From Microcaldota archaeon (lineage in GTDB: Archaea; Micrarchaeota; Micrarchaeia; Micrarchaeales; CABMGC01): a stretch of 32,522 bases of DNA. The notes beneath the pieces are model-generated. The model saw only the letters and a program-made list of their open reading frames with translations, did not search any database and was not told the origin of the DNA. The first letter of the stretch is position 1; each line of letters opens with the position of its first letter. The DNA lies in contig JAGDYB010000005.1 of the NCBI GenBank assembly GCA_023270055.1, positions 15,636 to 48,157 on the forward strand. The letters run 5' to 3'. The position numbers were made by a program, and so were the translations under genes. This document shows, one piece after another, positions 31,629 to 32,522 of the stretch.

Positions 31629-32426
31629 TCAGCCTACAAGCTGCTTGACGTAATTTATTATAGTGCTTGCTGTACTAGTGAGATTGCTAATTACGCCCCC
31701 CATATGCCCCGTAAAGCCCCAGGCGCCGACTCCAACACTTACGTTTTTGTAAAGTATATTTATTGAATACCAAGATACATTAGGCATTGGCCCTGTATAT
31801 GGTGTGTTACTTATAGCCAGAGCCTTACTGTTCAGATTTGTAAACTCCAGCAAAAAGCCAGAGGCGTTGTCTATTTTTACAGGTATGCTTGTGAACGTGG
31901 AATTAGATGCTATCTGGCCTACGTAATTCTCGCAATAACCTTTGTTTGCATAAAATATTGATGGATATGTTTGTATTGTGCTGCTATTGAGAACCTGAAC
32001 TTTTATGTACATTACAAATGGCGAGGAGCTATTTGCCATAGCTTCTGAGATAGGTGATAAAGGGCTGCTCATTTTTTGGGAAATATATTGTTTCAGGATT
32101 GTTGGGCTGAAGCATTCCGCAGTAAATGGCGGTGTTAGTATAGAGCTGTTTGAAATAGAATAGAAATTCAGCTTGGTAGCAGGGGAGTATGATGCTAGAA
32201 ATGAATATAGTTTAGGGAGAATAGCGTGCTTTGACGTGTTTAGGAAAGTAATTGTTGATGAAGCTGTGCTAGTTATTGGCCCTTTTGATATCGAATTAAA
32301 TACGACTATGACCACTAAAGCGACAATTAATATAATAACAATGGAAAGCATTACTGCTCGAAAATGCGTATCGGTATGCGTTGTTTCGGCAGCTGCACCC
32401 TCCTCTTGAGCCATTTCGCCATCCAT
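31629..32426 (-). CDS. Membrane-anchored extracellular protein, unknown
   Basis: The 265-residue protein has a short acidic cytoplasmic N-terminus (MDGEMAQEEGAAAETTHTD), a single hydrophobic helix (about residues 24-46, AVMLSIVIILIVALVVIVVF) and a Ser/Asn/Thr-rich ectodomain with many Asn-X-Ser/Thr sites and two cysteines (about 30-60 residues apart). No known domain is seen. I prefer ATG at 32426 over TTG at 32438, because a TAATTATT-type box lies about 29 nt upstream of the former. Layout resembles the 206-residue protein at 23437. Confidence 0.66.
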   Translation of the reverse strand: MDGEMAQEEGAAAETTHTDTHFRAVMLSIVIILIVALVVIVVFNSISKGPITSTASSTITFLNTSKHAILPKLYSFLASYSPATKLNFYSISNSSILTPPFTAECFSPTILKQYISQKMSSPLSPISEAMANSSSPFVMYIKVQVLNSSTIQTYPSIFYANKGYCENYVGQIASNSTFTSIPVKIDNASGFLLEFTNLNSKALAISNTPYTGPMPNVSWYSINILYKNVSVGVGAWGFTGHMGGVISNLTSTASTIINYVKQLVG

Positions 32427-32455
32427 TCTTCTCGCCAAAATATGTTAAACAATAA

Positions 32456-32522
32456 TTATGCAGTATAATCTTTGTCTATAAGGTAGCCATCGGCAATGTA
32501 ATCGTTGACTGGGGAGCCTATG
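32456..32522 (-). CDS. Possible C-terminal end of a gene entering from the right edge
   Basis: On the minus strand one frame is open from the right edge to a TAA at 32456-32458 and would encode the tail GSPVNDYIADGYLIDKDYTA. Its acidic, mixed composition looks protein-like, unlike the other open frame here, which is Arg/Cys/Ile-biased. With only 21 codons visible, neither function nor reality can be settled. Confidence 0.35.
   Translation of the reverse strand, partial: IGSPVNDYIADGYLIDKDYTA

Noticed and set aside
1-32522. CRISPR arrays, insertion sequences or prophage genes
   Set aside because: No regularly spaced repeats, transposase, integrase or phage structural motif could be found on either strand.

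Overview
This window is archaeal. It holds an archaeal histone, the archaeal form of the mevalonate pathway (an aconitase-X type phosphomevalonate dehydratase plus a UbiD-type decarboxylase), an elongator tRNA-Met with a bulge-helix-bulge intron at 37/38, an archaeal-type ThiI, a two-subunit 2-oxoacid:ferredoxin oxidoreductase, and many TATA boxes 24-31 nt before start codons, which suggests leaderless transcription. The tight packing, the short RNase P RNA, the membrane glycosyltransferases and the many small lineage-specific secreted proteins suggest a small-genome archaeon such as a Micrarchaeota/ARMAN-like DPANN lineage. That placement is inference; no 16S or ribosomal gene is present.

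Region 1 (1-6677, minus strand) is a five-gene run, transcribed right to left: a long bacterial/eukaryotic-style HMG-CoA synthase (621 aa), a fused gamma-alpha subunit and a beta subunit of a 2-oxoacid:ferredoxin oxidoreductase, a standard archaeal HMG-CoA synthase (349 aa), and a thiolase that runs off the left edge. Read as a pathway it goes from a 2-oxoacid to acetyl-CoA, acetoacetyl-CoA and HMG-CoA. The thiolase lacks the usual nucleophilic cysteine, and two unrelated-looking HMG-CoA synthases sit in one operon.

Region 2 (6770-12302) carries a sugar-nucleotide epimerase with an MscS channel (minus), a divergent MTA/SAH-deaminase-like amidohydrolase (plus), a B12-binding-like radical SAM protein, a small two-helix membrane protein and tRNA-Gly(GCC).

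Region 3 (12359-17863) completes more of the isoprenoid pathway: anhydromevalonate-phosphate decarboxylase, then the large and small subunits of phosphomevalonate dehydratase (minus operon), tRNA-Gly(UCC), a LamG-like secreted protein, and mevalonate kinase (plus). The promoters of the decarboxylase operon and of mevalonate kinase share a 10-bp core inside a palindrome-like element just upstream of the TATA box, a possible common operator. HMG-CoA reductase, isopentenyl phosphate kinase and UbiX are not in this window.

Region 4 (18001-32522) is visibly richer in A+T and is a cell-surface region: four paralogous multi-pass GT-C glycosyltransferase-like proteins, several N-glycosylation-motif-rich secreted or anchored proteins, and between them tRNA-Met with its intron, RNase P RNA on the minus strand (newly read here from its P1, P2 and P4 pairings), a histone, a GNAT acetyltransferase and ThiI. 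Up to four divergent gene pairs appear to share one TATA-like core between them. No CRISPR array, insertion sequence or rRNA was seen.
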